Positions 1 to 10,119 of a stretch of DNA of 64,000 nucleotides are shown one piece after another. The stretch covers positions 1,674,001 to 1,738,000 of the forward strand of contig CM065885.1 in the NCBI GenBank assembly GCA_033439255.1, in the 5' to 3' direction. The stretch comes from Hericium rajendrae. Its lineage: Eukaryota > Basidiomycota > Agaricomycetes > Russulales > Hericiaceae. Below the pieces are notes generated by a model. The model was not told the origin of the DNA, made no database searches, and was given only the letters and a program-made list of their open reading frames with translations. A program made the position numbers and the translations under genes. The first letter of the stretch is position 1; every line of letters begins with the position of its first letter.

Positions 1-1160
1 GTAGCAGCCTTACATATGGGCCTGTATGCCTTATGCTCACCCTCTATGCCTCATGCATGGCTCTCAATATCTCACACATCCTCACTGCGCATTGCATCTT
101 ATATATAGGCCCACTATAGCTTAACATTGGTGAGCATGGCCACTGGACCTCCTGCACAGCTATGACACTTATCATGCCTTGTGCATGAACCTAGTGCCTT
201 ATGCACATATGTACTTTTGTTGTGCCTTACCAGTGCACACATGCCTGCACATAGCTCTATCTGTACATGATGTGTACCATTGTGCATGTGTGCACTGTTT
301 GAACTTGTAATATACTTGATTGTACTAGTAGCTGTATGAAATATAATTGATTTTGGCTTTATATCTCTTGTATCTGATTGATCTGAGACAGTACTAATAG
401 CAAGGATCATAGTAGGGATCATATAGATCAGAGCAAGCCTTTGAATTTATATGATTTGTACAACAACTACAGCTATCTTTCAGAAACATGTAGCACTATA
501 TAGTGTCCAACTACTGTTATGATAGCTATGATAGGCCTCATAGTCTTACATAGTTGAGAACTGTGGCTGCATAAATAGTGATAGACTTTATAGTGCTATG
601 ATAGGACATATAGATCAACACTGGGCTATGTGAAATTTCAAATTTTCAGATGATACACACTACACCAACTCATATATGCACTCTTGGCTCACATTTTTTT
701 ATCTATGCATACTTTTGTTAATCTGCTTACACATGTATCAACCCATAGGCATCACAGCAAACTTATGTATGCTCCTACTACCTCATACATTTTCTGTTAG
801 CCTGTGCACCTTCTATTGATTTGTATACATTGCTGCTAGCACCAAAGACATAATTTAATTTCTATATTTGGATTTTTTTCTGACTTTTACAAAAAATAAC
901 ATAAATCATACCAGTTTTTTTTTTAAATAGAGCTTATATCTCTTCAATGTATAATCTAGTCAGTATTTTTCTATTTTACATGCATAAAATACTATAAAAA
1001 TTGAATTCTTACCTTCAAACCATATTTTGTATACTGACAGAAATTAGTGACCAAATATGGCAACTACTTTCTGGTAAAATTGCCTGTCGATTAGCATGAA
1101 GGTTTAGAGTAACAAAAAACTTATACAAATGCCTGAGAGCATCAATTGTGCAAACATCAC
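1..1160. repeat. Inverted paralog of the 7,630-9,140 repeat block
   Basis: The stretch is low in CpG and has no host gene. Read in reverse it matches 7,630-9,140 closely. Both copies contain the same TGCACACATGC-rich segment, the same ATAGCTATC-rich segment (about 484-650 here) and the same AT-rich segment around 840-1,140. The other copy is longer because a 401-bp CATCAG element sits in it; the uninterrupted site here is near 675-685. Parts recur in direct orientation at 38,471-39,080 and 45,047-45,280. A 102-codon minus-strand ORF at 114-422 also exists at 8,777-9,085, but its low-complexity composition gives no reason to call it a gene. Confidence 0.8.
484..650. repeat. AGCTATGAT-type short repeat array
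   Basis: The stretch is dominated by variants of CATAGCTATCATAGCTAT, a self-complementary motif. Similar arrays occur at about a dozen places in the window and often end in a TTTTTCAGATG-like sequence, here read on the minus strand at about 640-650. Confidence 0.6.
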
Positions 1161-1168
1161 TTTAAGTT

Positions 1169-1323
1169 ACGATTCCTTAGAATCGTTTACTCTATACCGC
1201 CTTTTCATAGTGAAAACGACACCAAAATGATGACTATGCCCATTAGGCAGTTGGCTTATATAATCACACATCTTCAATCTAACGAGTTTGCAGGTTCAAC
1301 TTTAGCTCTGGCCAAACTTTCTT
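1169..1323 (+). mobile_element. tRNA-like SINE copy
   Basis: It starts with the 18-nt palindrome ACGATTCCTTAGAATCGT. An A-box-like TAGGCAGTTGGC lies near 1,240 and a B-box-like GGTTCAACTTT near 1,293, the spacing of internal RNA polymerase III promoters in tRNA-derived SINEs. Other copies at 32,732, 34,448 and 39,084 (plus) and 13,190, 48,634 and 54,083 (minus) keep the same order. The acceptor stem cannot be paired, so this is not a working tRNA. Family assignment is inference from the boxes. Confidence 0.6.
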
Positions 1324-1860
1324 GATTTAATGTAACTTGATCAATTTTTGACCAATTCACCTGTTCTCAAATGCATCTGAATCTGCTCATTTATTGCTTT
1401 CTGACAGTATTTTTTGCATCCTGATCTGTGCAGAAGTCACAGAGTGCAATGAATTTCTACATTTCCCCTCTATAACACTTGAATTTGAGCTAACTCAGTT
1501 CATTCTCCACCGATTTACTCATTCTCAAATGCATCTAAATCTACTCACTTATAGCTTTGCTACCATACTTTATGTGTCCAAATCGGTTAAGAACTCGCAG
1601 AATGCAAAGTGTTTCTTTTTTTCCTGTTCTAAAATGCTTGAACCCTAGCTAACTAGGCCAATTCTCAACTGATTTACTCGTTCTAAAATGCATCAGAATC
1701 TACTTATTGATAGCTTTTTGACAGTACCTTAGGCGTCAGGATCGGTGCAAAACTCGCAGAATGCGAATTGTTTCTGCATTTTCCCCCTAAAATGCTTGAA
1801 CTCCAGCTAACTTAATCAGTACTCAACCGATTCACCTGTTCTCAAATGCATCTGAATATA
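1324..1860 (+). repeat. Degenerate ~165-bp satellite following the SINE (satellite A)
   Basis: About three diverged tandem units carry the phrases TTCTCAAATGCATC, CTACTCATTTATAGCTTT and GAACTCGCAGAATGCAAAG. The same array follows the SINE at 32,880, 39,240 and, inverted, at 12,655 and 48,110. The 84-codon ORF within it (1,394-1,648) recurs only because the array recurs. Confidence 0.7.
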
Positions 1861-2021
1861 CCAGAAAGCCGGTCTCCAATACAATTTACTACTTACAGAA
1901 AGATACAGCCACTAAAATGATACACAGCAAACAAATGTACATACTGTTTATTGATAAAATGAGCAAAACAATGCAATTTATCGGTAGCAGTGGGTCCTGA
2001 GACTCGGTCATGTGATCTTAC

Positions 2022-2809
2022 AAGACCTTGTGCGGCCGAACAAGGTCTTAGCGCCCGCTTACATAAGCATAAGTCGCCTGGAGAGCCAATACACTGTATA
2101 CAGTGATTGCTTTATAGCTCTGCAACCAAGCAATCAATCAACAAACGGTAAATTGTGTTCAAATACCTTGGATTACATCTTTCCAACCCAATTTAGAATA
2201 TGAAAATTGGATCACTGCAAGCAGAGATATTCTTCGATTTATGTGTCATATCAGCAAAACAATATTGTCTCCTATCTCAACAACCAATGGTGCTATGATG
2301 TTGTACACTGTATTGTTAGAAAGCTACTGTAAATCCGAGTTCAACAAGCCCTCATACATCATGATTGATGCAGTATCAGCAGAGCTATAAAGCAATCAGT
2401 CTGCCACATCATCACAGACATATAGTCCAATAGGTCAGCATTTTGTCATGCTATTTTGTTGTTTATGGCACTATTCTAGAGCTATTGTAAATCTGATTCT
2501 AATAAGCTTTAACTCATTCTAATTGATGTGGTATTGAGAGAGCTATGGCCTGATCTCTATGCCACATCATCAGAAGATATCCAGAAAGTTGGTGATGGCC
2601 CCACACCATCATTGGACACCTCAGCCGCAACTAGCTGCAGATGGGGACTGGGCGTGTCCAAGCCTTGTAGTCAGTGTGCACTACTGGTAGTATCACACTG
2701 ACTTCAAAGCTATCTGAAGAAAAGAAGAGAGAGCAGAGAGCGCAACATCAACTACTGCTGACATAAGCTAAGCACAGCCACCAGACCTTGTGCGGCCGAA
2801 CAAGGTCTG
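2022..2809. mobile_element. Non-autonomous element bounded by two identical-core hairpins
   Basis: Two 28-nt hairpins lie about 760 bp apart: arms AAGACCTTGT/ACAAGGTCTT at 2,022-2,049 and CAGACCTTGT/ACAAGGTCTG at 2,782-2,809, both with a GCGGCCGA loop. Just outside each are inverted CATGTGATC/GATCACGTG flanks. The pair recurs at 11,715-12,493, 33,571-34,358 and 47,147-47,934 with nearly constant spacing, so it behaves as one unit. No transposase ORF lies inside. The superfamily is unknown. Confidence 0.6.
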
Positions 2810-2866
2810 CTATTGATCACGTGATTGGCCATTAGCTTTGTTCAATAACACAATGTTTGACATTGA

Positions 2867-3112
2867 TCATATATTCAATCTTGAATCTTGTTTGATTAGA
2901 CATACAACTAGACTACTACTATAATTGTAGATATTACAAGTATCTATAGTATAAGCATATATAATAGTGTATATCATATATCGGGCTGAGTATAATAAGA
3001 TATGACAAGTGTGTACTGTATAACATACAAGATTATATATAAAATAAGGTGCTAAGATATATAACATAGCAGAAAATGTAGAGTTATCAGAGGTAGGAGC
3101 TGAACTACTCAT
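2867..3112 (-). CDS. 81-codon ORF repeated in three copies, function unknown
   Basis: The ORF starts MSSSAPTSDNS and ends KQDSRLNI. Copies at 11,412-11,657 and 46,844-47,089 have exactly the same length and differ by scattered amino-acid changes without stops or frame changes. A TATAAAA-like stretch lies 30-40 bases upstream of the ATG in all three. The protein is rich in Tyr, Ile and Cys with a hydrophobic stretch around residues 15-50, so a small membrane peptide is conceivable. It could equally be a chance ORF in a recently copied repeat. No family is recognised. Confidence 0.25.
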   Translation of the reverse strand: MSSSAPTSDNSTFSAMLYILAPYFIYNLVCYTVHTCHILLYSARYMIYTIIYAYTIDTCNIYNYSSSLVVCLIKQDSRLNI

Positions 3113-3134
3113 GATTAGATTAGATTAAATAGTG

Positions 3135-3345
3135 TTTTTTTATATGCTTTAGGGTTCAACATGAGTCAGAGCCACCTGTAGGTCAACATGGGTATACCCA
3201 CGAAATTGACCTGCAGGTATCTAACTCATAGATCTGAATCACCTGGTGGCTGAGACCTGTACAAATCCAGATCAAGGTTGTGCTCAAACCCATTGACCTG
3301 CGAGTGACCTGCGGGTAACCTACTATCCAAACTTTATTTTGGTTA
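3135..3345. repeat. ACCTGCAGGT-rich block (AGGGTTCAAC block)
   Basis: About 200 bp with many half-sites of TGACCTGCAGGTCA, starting with AGGGTTCAAC. Relatives lie at 7,445-7,625, 9,825-10,010, 11,195-11,375, 45,285-45,475, 46,630-46,795, 48,835-48,895 with 49,477-49,512, and 50,820-51,005. It always stands upstream of either the 81-codon ORF or the intron-hairpin module, so it may be a shared promoter or terminal region. Confidence 0.55.
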
Positions 3346-3429
3346 ACATATTATACTGCAAAGTTCAACTCTATATGTCATGATCCCTAACTAACTACAT
3401 ACTACTATATGCCATCTGCCAACACTAAC

Positions 3430-3840
3430 TTACAGCCCCAATCATATATGCCCATTATCACTATATCTCACCATACATCTCAAAAATGTGAAATCTACAT
3501 AGCTGCCAGCCAATGCTATGTCTGGTTTCATAGTGCTATGGCTACTATGTAGTTGGGCCACACATCTATACAGGACTATGGTAGCTATCATAGCTATCAT
3601 AGTCATAGGTGATGGGTATATAGTATTACATAGTAACAGGACACTACTATGCCTACTATGTAACTTATGTATCCTCTGTCTACCTCTATGTATCCTATAG
3701 AGACTATGTTCCATAGAGCTTTCTAAAGGTTACTATGGACCCTCAGGCTGCTATAATATCTGTAGTCAGTGTAGAGTCTATGATTTCGAGCAAAATATAC
3801 TCGAAACAGGTCAAATTTGATTATATTTAATTACTACTAC
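3430..3840. repeat. AGCTATGAT-type repeat array with an empty pogo-like target site
   Basis: CATAGCTATCATAG-rich sequence. The stretch CTACATAGCTGCCAGCC around 3,495-3,510 is the uninterrupted form of the site occupied by the TA-inserting element at 17,088-17,709. Confidence 0.6.
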
Positions 3841-3854
3841 AAACAAGTATACTA

Positions 3855-4943
3855 CGTGACACGTGCGCCTGCGGGGTGCGACAAAGCATGCACCACACAA
3901 AGGCACAGCTGGTGTGCGTGATGCTGCGTGTGAGACGCGTCGGCCACGTGCGAAGCTCGGGGCCCGTGCGCAAGAGCGCGGACTGCGCACGGGAAACGTG
4001 GAGGCCCAGGGCCTGTGCGCGACATGCCGGACTGTCGCGGGCTCACGCAGGGCCGTAGGGTATGTGCGCGAGATGCGGATGCCCATGCGTGGGGGTGCCG
4101 TGCTGCCACAGGCACATACGCGAGGCGTGGGGAATGTGCATAAGGGCGGCAGGCGGCAGGCCCATGCGTGAGGCACGAGGGACGTGCAAGGGCCGCGGCG
4201 GGCCTGCACGAGGTGCGGACGGTGTACGCGAGACAGCGCCGGTGCTGAGTGCGTGCGTGGTGTGTTGAGGGGCATGAGCGAGATGTGGCGGGCATGTGCA
4301 AGGCCCGGGACCTGTGCGTAAGTGGTTGAGATGCCGGGCCCGTGCGCGAGATAGAGGAGCTGGGACGCGGCGCGGAGGCCGTGCGCAATGCAGCAGCCTT
4401 GTGCGCCGGAGTGTGACGCGAGCTGGCGATGTCGACACGCTGCCGCGGGTCCGTGCACGGTGCGGTAAGCCTGCACGCGAGGCGCACTAGCCGCATGCTG
4501 GACGGCGACACGGAGTACGACGTGCGGAGCCCGCGTGTGAGGCGTCGGCTGCGACATGATAGCGCACAGCTGTGGATGACGTGCGCGCGTGCTTGCCTGT
4601 CCCACTGGCCATGCGCACAGACCACGGCGGGGTCGCGTGCAACGCGTCGGCCTCTGCGCGAGACGGGGAGGTCGCGCACAAGGTGGCTGGCCCATGCGCC
4701 AGGCAGCAATTCGGGATGCAGGACGGCAAGGTCGTGCGAGAGGGGCGAAGCCCATGCGCGAGGCAGCAGGCCCACGTACATGTTGTCCGGTGGTGTGCAC
4801 GCGCCAGCGCACGCAGTCGCAGTCGTTGGAGACAGCGCGTCAGCCTCTGCGGTGGTAGCGGCGATGTCAGGGGGTGAGTCGATGATGTGGAGACGGCGGC
4901 AGGAGGCGAGAGGAATGGAGGGGCACGCGAAGGGGAAGATGTC
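3855..4943 (-). repeat. GC-rich, CpG-rich body of an intron-hairpin element
   Basis: A GC island in an AT-rich region, made of degenerate repeats such as GCCCATGCGCGAGG and GTGCGCGAG. Long open frames exist on both strands (up to 333 codons), the usual result of GC-rich repeats without stops; their translations are Arg/Ala/Pro/His-rich and low in complexity, so they are not called as genes. It lies directly after the hairpin at 4,944-4,973 (minus orientation). Replacing CpG by TpG or CpA would turn it into the GTGCATG-rich bodies seen elsewhere, so it is probably the least decayed copy. Confidence 0.6.
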
Positions 4944-5017
4944 GAGAGTATCGCTCGAATGAGCGATACTCTCTGCGTTAGCAAAAACAAATGAAAGAAG
5001 GTAAATTTCTTACTTAC
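4944..5017 (-). other. Intron-hairpin module, copy 1
   Basis: On the minus strand an AAG exon end is followed by GTAAGT (5,017), then 45 nt with a GCTAAC branch-point-like site, ending at CAG (4,973). A perfect 13-bp hairpin with a GAAT loop follows at once: arms GAGAGTATCGCTC/GAGCGATACTCTC. Six further loci share the order. Whether the 45-nt piece is spliced is not shown. Confidence 0.6.
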
Positions 5018-5405
5018 CTTGAACCCCTCTACATGCTACTTATCCCCCGCGGCTTTCGTTTTGAAGGGAGACAGAGGGGAGGGATGAAGGAAAGAGGGTG
5101 ACTGGAGGAGTGGCCAGGGTGGTTGAGGAAGACAGTCGAGACGAACTTCGACGCGCGGTTCGGTGCTTCAGCCACCGAACGAGTCGAAGCTTTAGATTTC
5201 GAGCCTTCACTCAGCTAATAAAATCATATAAATTCAAATAAAAAGGGAACAACTATCTATTGTACATACAATCAAAACTAGTCAGACTTCGAGCCATTTA
5301 CTATACGTTGCATCCTTGCGTAGCAAAATCTACTTAGTTAAGTCTGGCGCCAGTCTCTGATGCGATGCTCGGCAAGCGTCAAATCCCGGCTCCGCCCGAG
5401 CTTCG
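5018..5405. other. Spacer between divergent element transcripts
   Basis: The spacer separates the minus-strand intron-hairpin unit from a plus-strand TATA box. It contains GGTGCTTCAGCCACCGAA near 5,159, repeated at about 43,742 in the paralogous locus. The shared arrangement suggests a two-way promoter region of one large element. Confidence 0.4.
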
Positions 5406-5412
5406 TATATAA
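5406..5412 (+). promoter_or_regulatory. TATA box of a repeat-borne transcript
   Basis: TATATAA, followed by AAGGCTCGCGCGATGCG and a pyrimidine-rich stretch. The same context recurs at 43,997-44,003. Confidence 0.45.
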
Positions 5413-5436
5413 GGCTCGCGCGATGCGCGTTACCTC

Positions 5437-5663
5437 TTGCTCCTAACCCCCACTGTCTCCTGCCACGTCGATGCCTTCGTCGACGTCCTTTGCTCACTCG
5501 TCGACGTCCTTTGCTCACTCGTCATCGTTTCTTACTCGCTCGTCATTGTCTCTTACTTGCTCGTCGTTGTCTCTTACTTGCTCGTCGTCGTTGTCTCTTA
5601 CTTGCTCGTCGTTGTCTCTTACTCGTTGAGCATCATTTCTTGCTCGTTGTTGCTGTCTTTAAG
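5437..5663 (+). repeat. GCTCRCTCGTCGTC minisatellite in a presumed first exon
   Basis: About eight tandem 21-24 bp units of the type CTCTTACTTGCTCGTCGTT. The open frames across it (76 and 63 codons) are repeat artefacts. A shorter version stands at 44,060-44,175 after the paralogous TATA box. Confidence 0.6.
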
Positions 5664-5790
5664 GTAATCTTTTATTGTTAGTCTCTTATTGCTCATACTA
5701 ATACTGATGTCTTTAAGTTTGTCTTCTAGATTTCGCTTTTTGTTACTTTGGTAAGTTTTTATGTGTTATCTTTATCTTTTCAGACTAATG
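5664..5790 (+). other. Possible 21-nt microexon flanked by splice signals
   Basis: After a donor-like AAG/GTAATC at 5,661-5,669 comes an acceptor TCTTCTAG ending at 5,729, a 21-nt T-rich segment (5,730-5,750) and a donor GTAAGT at 5,751; another acceptor-like TTTTCAG follows near 5,780. The paralog at 44,306-44,328 and a looser relative at 17,992-18,021 keep acceptor, short T-rich segment and GTAAGT. No transcript evidence. Confidence 0.35.
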
Positions 5791-6179
5791 ATTTCTTATC
5801 TTTTCTTACTTATATAGTTTCTTATATTCTTTTCTTTATCTTATCTTACTCACTCATCTTATCTTATCTTACTCATTCATCTTATCTTACTCACTTATCT
5901 TATCTTATCTTACTTTTTTTTAAATAAAAATATATTTGTTTTGCTCTTTAGTTAGTAGTAGTGTTTATAATATTAGTATAATCTTGATGCATTGAAATAG
6001 TTTATATCTGTGTGATTATATGTCACTAATTCTGATATGATTGTAAAAAGATTTATAGTTCTAATAGACTTTATGATTTCAATATATATATATCAGGTCT
6101 ACATACTGAATATAAGATATGTAAGACACATATTGAATATAAAATATGTAAGATATATAAGCTTTATAGCTTTGATAGA
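5791..6179. other. AT-rich stretch, no feature recognised
   Basis: CTTATCTTACTCA repeats to about 5,910, then plain AT-rich sequence. No gene seen. Confidence 0.6.
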
Positions 6180-6370
6180 CACTTATAGCTTTCATAGCTA
6201 GTCATACTATCATATGCATAGTTAGCTATCATAGCTATCATAGTACTCCATAGCATCACTCTTCAGCTCCATAGCACTACATAGCATTCCTCTTTAGCTA
6301 TGCTGGCTATAGAGAAAAGGGCAGTGCTATGGAACTATGAAATCTATATAGACTTTATAGAGCTATGTAC
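6180..6370. repeat. AGCTATGAT-type repeat array
   Basis: CTATCATAGCTATCATAG repeats, ending near an ACATTTTTCTGATTA sequence related to the TTTTTCAGATG end of other copies. Confidence 0.6.
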
Positions 6371-6429
6371 CACTTACACATTTTTCTGATTAGTACCCCA
6401 GTGAAGTGTATGAAGTCTACAAGCAAGGT

Positions 6430-7258
6430 GTGGATTCAAAAGGCTGCATGCAACATACTTGTGGCATCAACATGGGTGTACGCATGCCAGTGGGGCAGCT
6501 TTGAGTATGTGTGCACACATGGGCTGACACATGTGCAAGGGGAGCATGTGTGGGTGCTGGTGCACTGGCATAGCTGTGGGCATGCACACACAAATGACAT
6601 CACCAGCTTGGATGGGAATTGGGAATGAGACCAGGGAGGGTGCATTTTGGTTGTTGAATAGCACTGATGGCATATAAAACTTGCCTCACATTGGGCTTCT
6701 GCCAGACAAATGACATGACGGCATGCATAGTGGCGTGTGTGACGTCCATGGGCACGAATGTACACATGTAGTTTGAGCAATGGACTATGGGATGGTGGGG
6801 GCATGCAGTCAAAAATGTGTATGCTGATAGGCATGTATTGGTAGATGCGCACTGTCTCAAACATGCAAGGATATGCAAAGCTGTTTGCGGACAACTGCGC
6901 ATTGTCGAGGCATGCTAGGGGGCCACTGCTCAGATGATCAGCAAAAAGATGTCGAGCCTTGCTGTTGTAGCAACAATGCTGTAGCAACAAGACCTGACAG
7001 GCATTGTGGGCCTTGCAGTTGCAGTGCTAGACTAGCACTGTGCATGCTCTTATCGTTGTGAGTAGGAATTAAATCTCTGGTGCACATGAGTGCTGGTTGT
7101 CGAAGATGGGTGAGGGCTGGTTGGCCAGTTGACCTGTTGATGAGGACGATGGAAGAAGTGCAGATGGTGCACAAGATATGATGGATGATGTCAAAAAATG
7201 GTGGGATGTCATGAAACTTGTCAAACATCATGAAACCTGTTGAAGAACAGTGAAAAAT
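6430..7258 (-). repeat. CpG-poor GTGCATG-rich body of intron-hairpin copy 2
   Basis: On the minus strand it follows the hairpin at 7,261-7,288 and matches 10,200-11,013 and 45,661-46,469. ORFs up to 184 codons (6,436-6,990) are shared between copies but are His/Cys/Pro-rich, and the best frame changes along the sequence. I recognise no domain. Confidence 0.6.
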
Positions 7259-7260
7259 GA

Positions 7261-7333
7261 GAGCCTCGCTCGTTATCGAGCAAGACTCCTGAGATCAGTA
7301 TGGTACAATAAAATAAAAGGCTTTCAGACTCAC
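7261..7333 (-). other. Intron-hairpin module, copy 2
   Basis: Minus strand: exon-like end GGCTTCTAG, donor GTGAGT at 7,333, a 45-nt segment ending CTGATCTCAG at 7,289, then the hairpin GAGTCTTGCTCG/CGAGCGAGGCTC (7,261-7,288). Confidence 0.6.
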
Positions 7334-7444
7334 CTAGAAGCCTCTCAAATCTCCATAACACCCATCCTGCCATTGAATTGGGGAGATATGGTGAAAAGGG
7401 GAGGATTAAAATGAAGAAACAGAGGGGAGGGCATCGTAAAAGTG

Positions 7445-7625
7445 AGACACAACTTCAAGACCGACTGACTTGCAGGTGACCTGTAATATCACAGATACCT
7501 GACCTGCAGCTCTGGATCACCCAATGGTGCAAATCTGCATGGATCCAGGTCAGCACCTTGGACAGATAGAATACATGTGAGTTCAGATCTGGGTCACCTG
7601 CGAGTGCACTTGTGTTGAACCCTAA
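7445..7625 (-). repeat. ACCTGCAGGT-rich block upstream of copy 2
   Basis: Inverted copy of 9,825-10,010. It stands just upstream of the exon-like stretch 7,334-7,444 of module copy 2. A 70-codon ORF crosses it, as in the paralogs, with no recognisable domain. Confidence 0.6.
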
Positions 7626-7629
7626 TATG

Positions 7630-9140
7630 CTTAAAGTGATGTTTGCACAATTGATGCTCTCATGCATTTGTATGAGTTTTTTGGACCTTCATGCTAATTG
7701 ACAGGCAATTTTACCAGAAAGTAGTTGCCATATTTGGTCACTAATTTCTGCCAGTATACAAAATATGGTTTGAAGGTGAGAATTCAATTTTAATAGTGTT
7801 TTATGCATGTAAAATAGAAAAATACTGACTAGATTATACATTGAAGAGATATAAGCTCTATTAAAAAAACTGGTATGATTTACAAATGATTTATGTTATT
7901 TTTTGTAAAAGTCAGAAATAAAATCCAAATATAGAAATTAAATTCTGCCTTTGGTGCTAGCAGCAATGCATACAAATTAATAAAAGGTGCACAGGCTAAC
8001 AGAAAATGTATGAGGTAGTAGGAGCATACATAAGTTTGCTGTGATGCCTATGGGTTGATACATGTGTAAGCAGATTAACAAAAGTATGCATAGATAAAAA
8101 AATGTGAGCCAAGAGTGCATATATGCATCAGGAACCTTCAAAACTTTCTGATGGACCCTGCAGAGTCTGATCAACTGCAAGACCTGATCCAGCTGCAGGC
8201 TCTAATTAGAGATCAATTTCTGATCAGAGTTTTTATATTTTGAAATCAATAACTATTGACAGATATAGTAGTCATCCAACTTTAATCATTAGATGCAACA
8301 AAGTTTTCAATATCTAAAATTTATATAAATCTGATCAGTTCTGATCAGTCTGTGAGCATTCTGCATTGATACTTTTTTGAATCTTGAGGTCAAATATTCT
8401 GCAGCTAGCTGAGAGTAGCTGATGTTGTCTGAGAGTATCTGATGTGTCTGATGCAACTGCTGCAGGTCATGCAGACACTGTCAGATGTCTCGCAGGTCAA
8501 ACAGAAAGTTTTGAAGGTTCCTGATGTGAGTTGGTGTAGTGTGTATCATCTGAAAATTTGAAATTTCACATAGCCCAGTGTTGATCTATATGTCCTATCA
8601 TAGCACTATAAAGTCTATCACTATTTATGCAGCCACAGTTCTCAACTATGTAAGGCTATGAGGTCTATCATAGCTATTATAACAGTAGTTGGACACTATA
8701 TAGTGCTACATGTTTCTGAAGGATAGCTGTAGTTGTTGTACAAATCACATAAATTCAAAGGCTTGCTCTGATCTATATGGTCCCTACTATGATCTCTGCT
8801 ATTAGTACTGTCTCAGATCAATCAGGTACAAGAGATATAAAGCCAGAATCAATTATATTTCATACAGCTACTAGTACAATCAAGTATATTACAAGTTCAA
8901 ACAGTGCACACATGCACAGTGGTGCACATCATGTACAGGTAGAGCTATGTGCAGGCATGTGTGCACTAGCAAGGCACAACAAAAGCACATATGTGCATAA
9001 GACACTAGGTTCATACACAAGGCATGACAAGCATCATGACTGTGCAGGAGGTCCAGTGGCTATGCTCACCAATTTTAAGCTGTAGTGGACCTATATGTAA
9101 GATGCAATGGGTAGCGAGGATGTGTGAGATATTGAGAGCC
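7630..9140. repeat. Inverted paralog of 1-1,150, split by a CATCAG element
   Basis: Matches 1-1,150 in reverse on both sides of the 401-bp insertion at 8,126-8,526. It includes an AGCTATGAT array at about 8,560-8,720. Confidence 0.75.
8126..8526. mobile_element. CATCAG inverted-repeat element, 401-bp family
   Basis: It begins CATCAGGAACCTTCAAAAC and ends with the inverse. TG is duplicated at both ends. The homologous uninterrupted site near 675-685 reads ATATATGAGTTGG on the same strand with a single TG, which fixes the borders. The interior is full of TCAGA/TCTGA motifs. There is no transposase ORF. A second copy of exactly 401 bp is at 52,286-52,686. Confidence 0.8.
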
Positions 9141-9771
9141 ATGCATGAGGCATAGAGAGTGAGCATAAGGCATGCAGGTCCATGTGTAGGGCTGCTACTA
9201 GCCTGTACAGGAGATCAACAGGGTGTGGTGGCCATGCACAGGGTGCTGCAAGCATGTGCAGGGTGTCAAGATGCTGTGGGCCTGTACATGAAGTACAGTA
9301 AGCATCTATGGGATGGTGGCTTGTATGCAAGATGTAGTGTAGCATGGTGAGCATGCATAAGGCACTAAGCCTATGCATGGCTCGGTATGTCTGTGTATGA
9401 GGCATGAGGCACAAGGTACAGGCAGGTGACACACCTGCACTTAGCAACACACAATGCATGTATATGGTTGTGCTGGCTGACATGCTCACATTCAGCTGTA
9501 GCCATCTCTAAGCTGTCACTGGCCCATCCACAAGGTACATCGAGATGTGGTGGACCAACATAGGGTGTGACCAGTGAACATGAGGTATAGTGGGCTGGCA
9601 TGAGGTGTAGCAGGCATGCACGAGGTGTAGCAGGCATGCACGAGGCACTGGCCCTAGCACAATGCTACATGCCAAGTATAAGGCATGAGGTATAAGCCTG
9701 CATGCAAGATGTCAGTGTACCTGTACATGGCCATATATGATGGTAATTTATATATCTTCATTGATGATAAA
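9141..9771 (+). repeat. GTGCATG-rich block ending in an A-tail
   Basis: TpG/CpA-rich sequence with weak repeats, ending in TTCATTGATGATA plus about twelve A (9,768-9,781). The inverted copy at 37,031-37,880 ends at the same place with a T run, so the A-tail is a shared 3' end. That suggests retroposition, but no coding part is present. Confidence 0.5.
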
Positions 9772-9781
9772 AAAAAAAAAG

Positions 9782-9824
9782 GAATCGTTTTGCCATGCAC
9801 AGCATTGGCCCTCTTCCCCCAAGT
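9782..9824 (+). repeat. Conserved GGAATCGT...CCAAGT block
   Basis: GGAATCGTTTTGCC, then GCATTGGCCCTCTTCC and CCAAGT. Copies are near 17,835-17,952, 36,975-37,030 (inverted), 45,004-45,046 and 51,643-51,687. It is a fixed boundary sequence between other modules; origin unknown. Confidence 0.5.
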
Positions 9825-10010
9825 ATATTAGGGTTCAACACAAGTGCACTCGTGGGTGACCTAGATTTGAACTCGCAGGTATTCTATCTGTCCAAGGTGC
9901 TGACCTGGATCCATGCAGATTTGCACCACTGGGTGATCTGGAGCTGCAGGTCAGGTATCTGTGACATCACAGGTCACTTGCAAGTCAGTTGGTCTGAAAG
10001 TTGTGTCTCA
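9825..10010 (+). repeat. ACCTGCAGGT-rich block upstream of intron-hairpin copy 3
   Basis: Starts TTAGGGTTCAACACAAGTGC and contains several ACCTGCAGGTCA half-sites. A 145-codon ORF (9,795-10,232) runs through it into the module, but the inverted and direct paralogs do not preserve its far end, so it is not called. Confidence 0.6.
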
Positions 10011-10119
10011 CTTTTACGATGCCCTTCTCTTTGTTTCTTCATCTTAATCCTCCCCTTTTTACCATATCTCCTCAATTCAATGGCAGGATGGGTGTTATGG
10101 AGATTCGAGAGGCTTCTAA

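Noticed and set aside
1169-1323. Genuine tRNA gene
   Set aside because: A and B boxes are present but the acceptor and anticodon stems do not pair.
3811-4990. Long overlapping ORFs on both strands (333, 309, 177, 167 codons)
   Set aside because: All frames are open because the sequence is GC-rich repeats with few stops; translations are low-complexity Arg/Ala/Pro/His and no frame is favoured.
6436-6990. 184-codon ORF shared with 10,547-11,013 and 46,002-46,469
   Set aside because: Shared because the repeat is shared; the open frame shifts between copies and composition is that of GTGCATG repeats. No domain found by eye.
9825-9840. TTAGGG-like start of the ACCTGCAGGT block as telomere relic
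   Set aside because: Only a single TTAGGG, not tandem; it is part of a longer unrelated conserved block.
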